Source: an uncultured Clostridium sp. (GTDB taxonomy: Bacteria > Bacillota > Clostridia > Lachnospirales > Lachnospiraceae). Taken from it: a DNA stretch of 64,000 nucleotides. Below are positions 62,745 through 64,000 of this stretch, piece by piece (the first letter of the stretch is position 1; each line of letters begins with the position of its first letter). The DNA is taken from NCBI GenBank assembly GCA_947178445.1, contig CAMWYJ010000010.1, positions 1-64,000 of the forward strand. Direction: 5' to 3'. The notes below the pieces were generated by a model. That model saw only the letters and a program-made list of their open reading frames with translations, did no database searches and was not told the origin of the DNA. The position numbers and the translations under genes are program-made.

Positions 62745-63425
62745 ATTTCCCTTATCTTTACTTTCAATCACCCATATTGAACCCTGCTTTAACGAGATGA
62801 TTGCCGCGGGCTCTGTGATTCGATTACTGACAGTCAAGGTATTTCCCGATAAAATCTCTTTATCCTTCAATGGATAAGCCACTCCACTCATCGTAAGTCC
62901 TTTCACGACAGGAGAGAATGGAATAACAGACAGATACTTTCCATGCTGCTTTTTCCTTTGAATGATAACCTCCGTTCTCGCTTCATCCGAAAGCATCTGG
63001 ATACGGTTTGTCTCATCCACCATATAACAATTCACTGCCGCCCGTTCTGCCATAAGCAGAAGCTCCATATTCATTAAAACATGATCTAACCGGCTGCCTG
63101 TTCCGGCAAGCATCGTAACCTCATCTGCCTCCATCTCAATCGCTTTCATCAGTGCAAGCTCTGTGTCAGATGCATCCTTTTTCGCCGGATAACGCTCTAT
63201 ACACGCCTTTAATTCCCCTGCAAGAACTCTTTCTTCATATCGGGAAAGCAAGCTCTTATCCACTGTGTCAAAATCCCCCAAAATAACATCCGGCAGGATT
63301 TGCAGGGTATCCGCATATTCCAATCCCTTATCAACAACAAAGACCTTATCAGCGGATAAGGTCTTACAATATTCCTTTGCAAATGGCAGATTTAAGTAAC
63401 CACCTGATATGATTAAGATATGCAT
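62724..63425 (-). CDS. thiN: Thiamine pyrophosphokinase
   Basis: A 233-residue thiamine diphosphokinase with the GDFDTVD (about 51-57) and GTGSRLDHVLMN motifs, the ATP and thiamine sites. It converts thiamine to its diphosphate. It overlaps the rpe stop by 13 bases, as in the rsgA-rpe-thiN arrangement of many Firmicutes. Confidence 0.94.
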   Translation of the reverse strand: MHILIISGGYLNLPFAKEYCKTLSADKVFVVDKGLEYADTLQILPDVILGDFDTVDKSLLSRYEERVLAGELKACIERYPAKKDASDTELALMKAIEMEADEVTMLAGTGSRLDHVLMNMELLLMAERAAVNCYMVDETNRIQMLSDEARTEVIIQRKKQHGKYLSVIPFSPVVKGLTMSGVAYPLKDKEILSGNTLTVSNRITEPAAIISLKQGSIWVIESKDKGNKKYHYL

Positions 63426-64000
63426 GCTAAAAGCTCCTTTACATTTTCTGCCCGGTCACCTCTAAATACCGCAGAACCCGCTACAAGGACGTTTGCTCCA
63501 GCCTGTACTGCTGCCTTGATATTAGAAGCACCTATTCCGCCATCTACCTCAATCCAGATATCAGGATAATCAGTTTCTGTCATTTTCTTCACATCTCTTA
63601 TCTTTATAAGACTATCTTCAAGAAATGATTGTCCTCCAAAGCCGGGATATACACTCATTACCAATATCAAGTCAATCATGTCAAGAAAAGGCTCCAAAAC
63701 CAAAACCGATGTGTCGGGGCTTATGGCAAGTCCAGCCTTCATTCCCATATCTCTGATTGCTTGTAAAGCTGTTTTTACATCCTTACAGGCCTCATAGTGT
63801 ATCGTAAGAATATCTGCTCCGGCTCTCTTAAAATCTTCCAGATAACGAACCGGTTCATCAATCATTAAATGAACGTCAAACAGCACCTTTGTCACCTTTC
63901 GTACAGACGAAATAACCGGTGCACCAAAAGAAATGTTCGGTACAAAACTCCCATCCATCACATCTAAGTGAATCATTGACGCTCCAGCCTGCGCTACCGT
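63413..64000 (-). CDS. rpe: Ribulose-phosphate 3-epimerase (5' end beyond the window)
   Basis: The reading frame stays open to base 64000; at least 195 residues are present. IHLDVMDGSFVPNISFG, DVHLMIDEP, MSVYPGFGGQSF and EVDGGIGASNI are the metal and phosphate sites of RPE, a TIM-barrel enzyme of the pentose phosphate pathway. The first residues lie beyond the window; an internal Met is not the real start. Confidence 0.95.
   Translation of the reverse strand, partial: TVAQAGASMIHLDVMDGSFVPNISFGAPVISSVRKVTKVLFDVHLMIDEPVRYLEDFKRAGADILTIHYEACKDVKTALQAIRDMGMKAGLAISPDTSVLVLEPFLDMIDLILVMSVYPGFGGQSFLEDSLIKIRDVKKMTETDYPDIWIEVDGGIGASNIKAAVQAGANVLVAGSAVFRGDRAENVKELLACIS

Noticed and set aside
1-64000. 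Insertion sequences, prophage genes, rRNA or toxin-antitoxin pairs
   Set aside because: No transposase, integrase, structural phage gene, rRNA motif or recognisable toxin-antitoxin pair was found on either strand.

Overview
The window looks like chromosomal DNA of a motile, low-GC, anaerobic Firmicute, most likely a Lachnospiraceae member (Roseburia/Agathobacter-like). The reasons are a Bacillus/Clostridium-order flagellar operon placed after codY, an rnfCDGEAB operon, a type II fatty acid cluster, a NifS/NifU pair under an Rrf2 regulator, and AT-rich intergenic DNA with good sigma-A promoters. The genus is an inference. No insertion sequence, prophage, integrase, rRNA or CRISPR array was found; one tRNA gene is present.

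Layout. 1-17.3 kb: flagellar/chemotaxis genes on the minus strand, transcribed from flgB toward fliO (flgB flgC fliE fliF fliG fliH fliI fliJ, ylxF-like, fliK, flgD, a small flagellar gene, flgE, flbD, motA motB fliL fliM fliY cheY fliO), leaving the window before fliP. 17.4-24.2 kb: codY, topA, dprA, comM, nrdR and a YlmC/YmxH-like gene. 24.3-33.3 kb: Rnf complex, a lysine/arginine-rich gene inserted between rnfE and rnfA, a zinc-ribbon membrane protein, a 55-residue membrane protein, a Gx-type transporter, a NusG-II protein and ApbE, the enzyme family that attaches FMN to Rnf subunits. 33.3-37.8 kb: fabZ, fabF, fabG, fabD, fabH, running straight into apbE. 37.9-46.8 kb: a coiled-coil protein, two CobW-type GTPases, cysK, mnmA, iscU, iscS, an Rrf2 regulator, and an interrupted flippase gene on the plus strand. 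46.8-54.5 kb: yqeY, metA, ligA, a pseudouridine synthase, an Lrp/AsnC regulator, tRNA-Arg(CCG) and two convergent RlmH-like genes. 54.7-64 kb: putP, a Na/Pi cotransporter, a LysR regulator, metQ-metI-metN, thiN and the end of rpe.

The genes form coherent units. CodY and the flagellar operon keep the Bacillus order. IscS/IscU and MnmA share sulfur transfer. ApbE serves RnfG/RnfD. MetNIQ carries an upstream palindrome matching the streptococcal MET-box and has a LysR gene at its downstream side.

The most unusual observation is the RlmH pair at 53.6-54.5 kb. One protein keeps the glycine-rich SAM loop but has lost the C-terminal tail; the other has lost the loop but keeps the tail. This suggests an obligate two-subunit form of a normally homodimeric rRNA methyltransferase. 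The second is the Lys/Arg-rich protein translationally coupled inside the rnf operon. Start sites below were chosen by Shine-Dalgarno spacing and family alignment, so several are shorter than the longest open frame.
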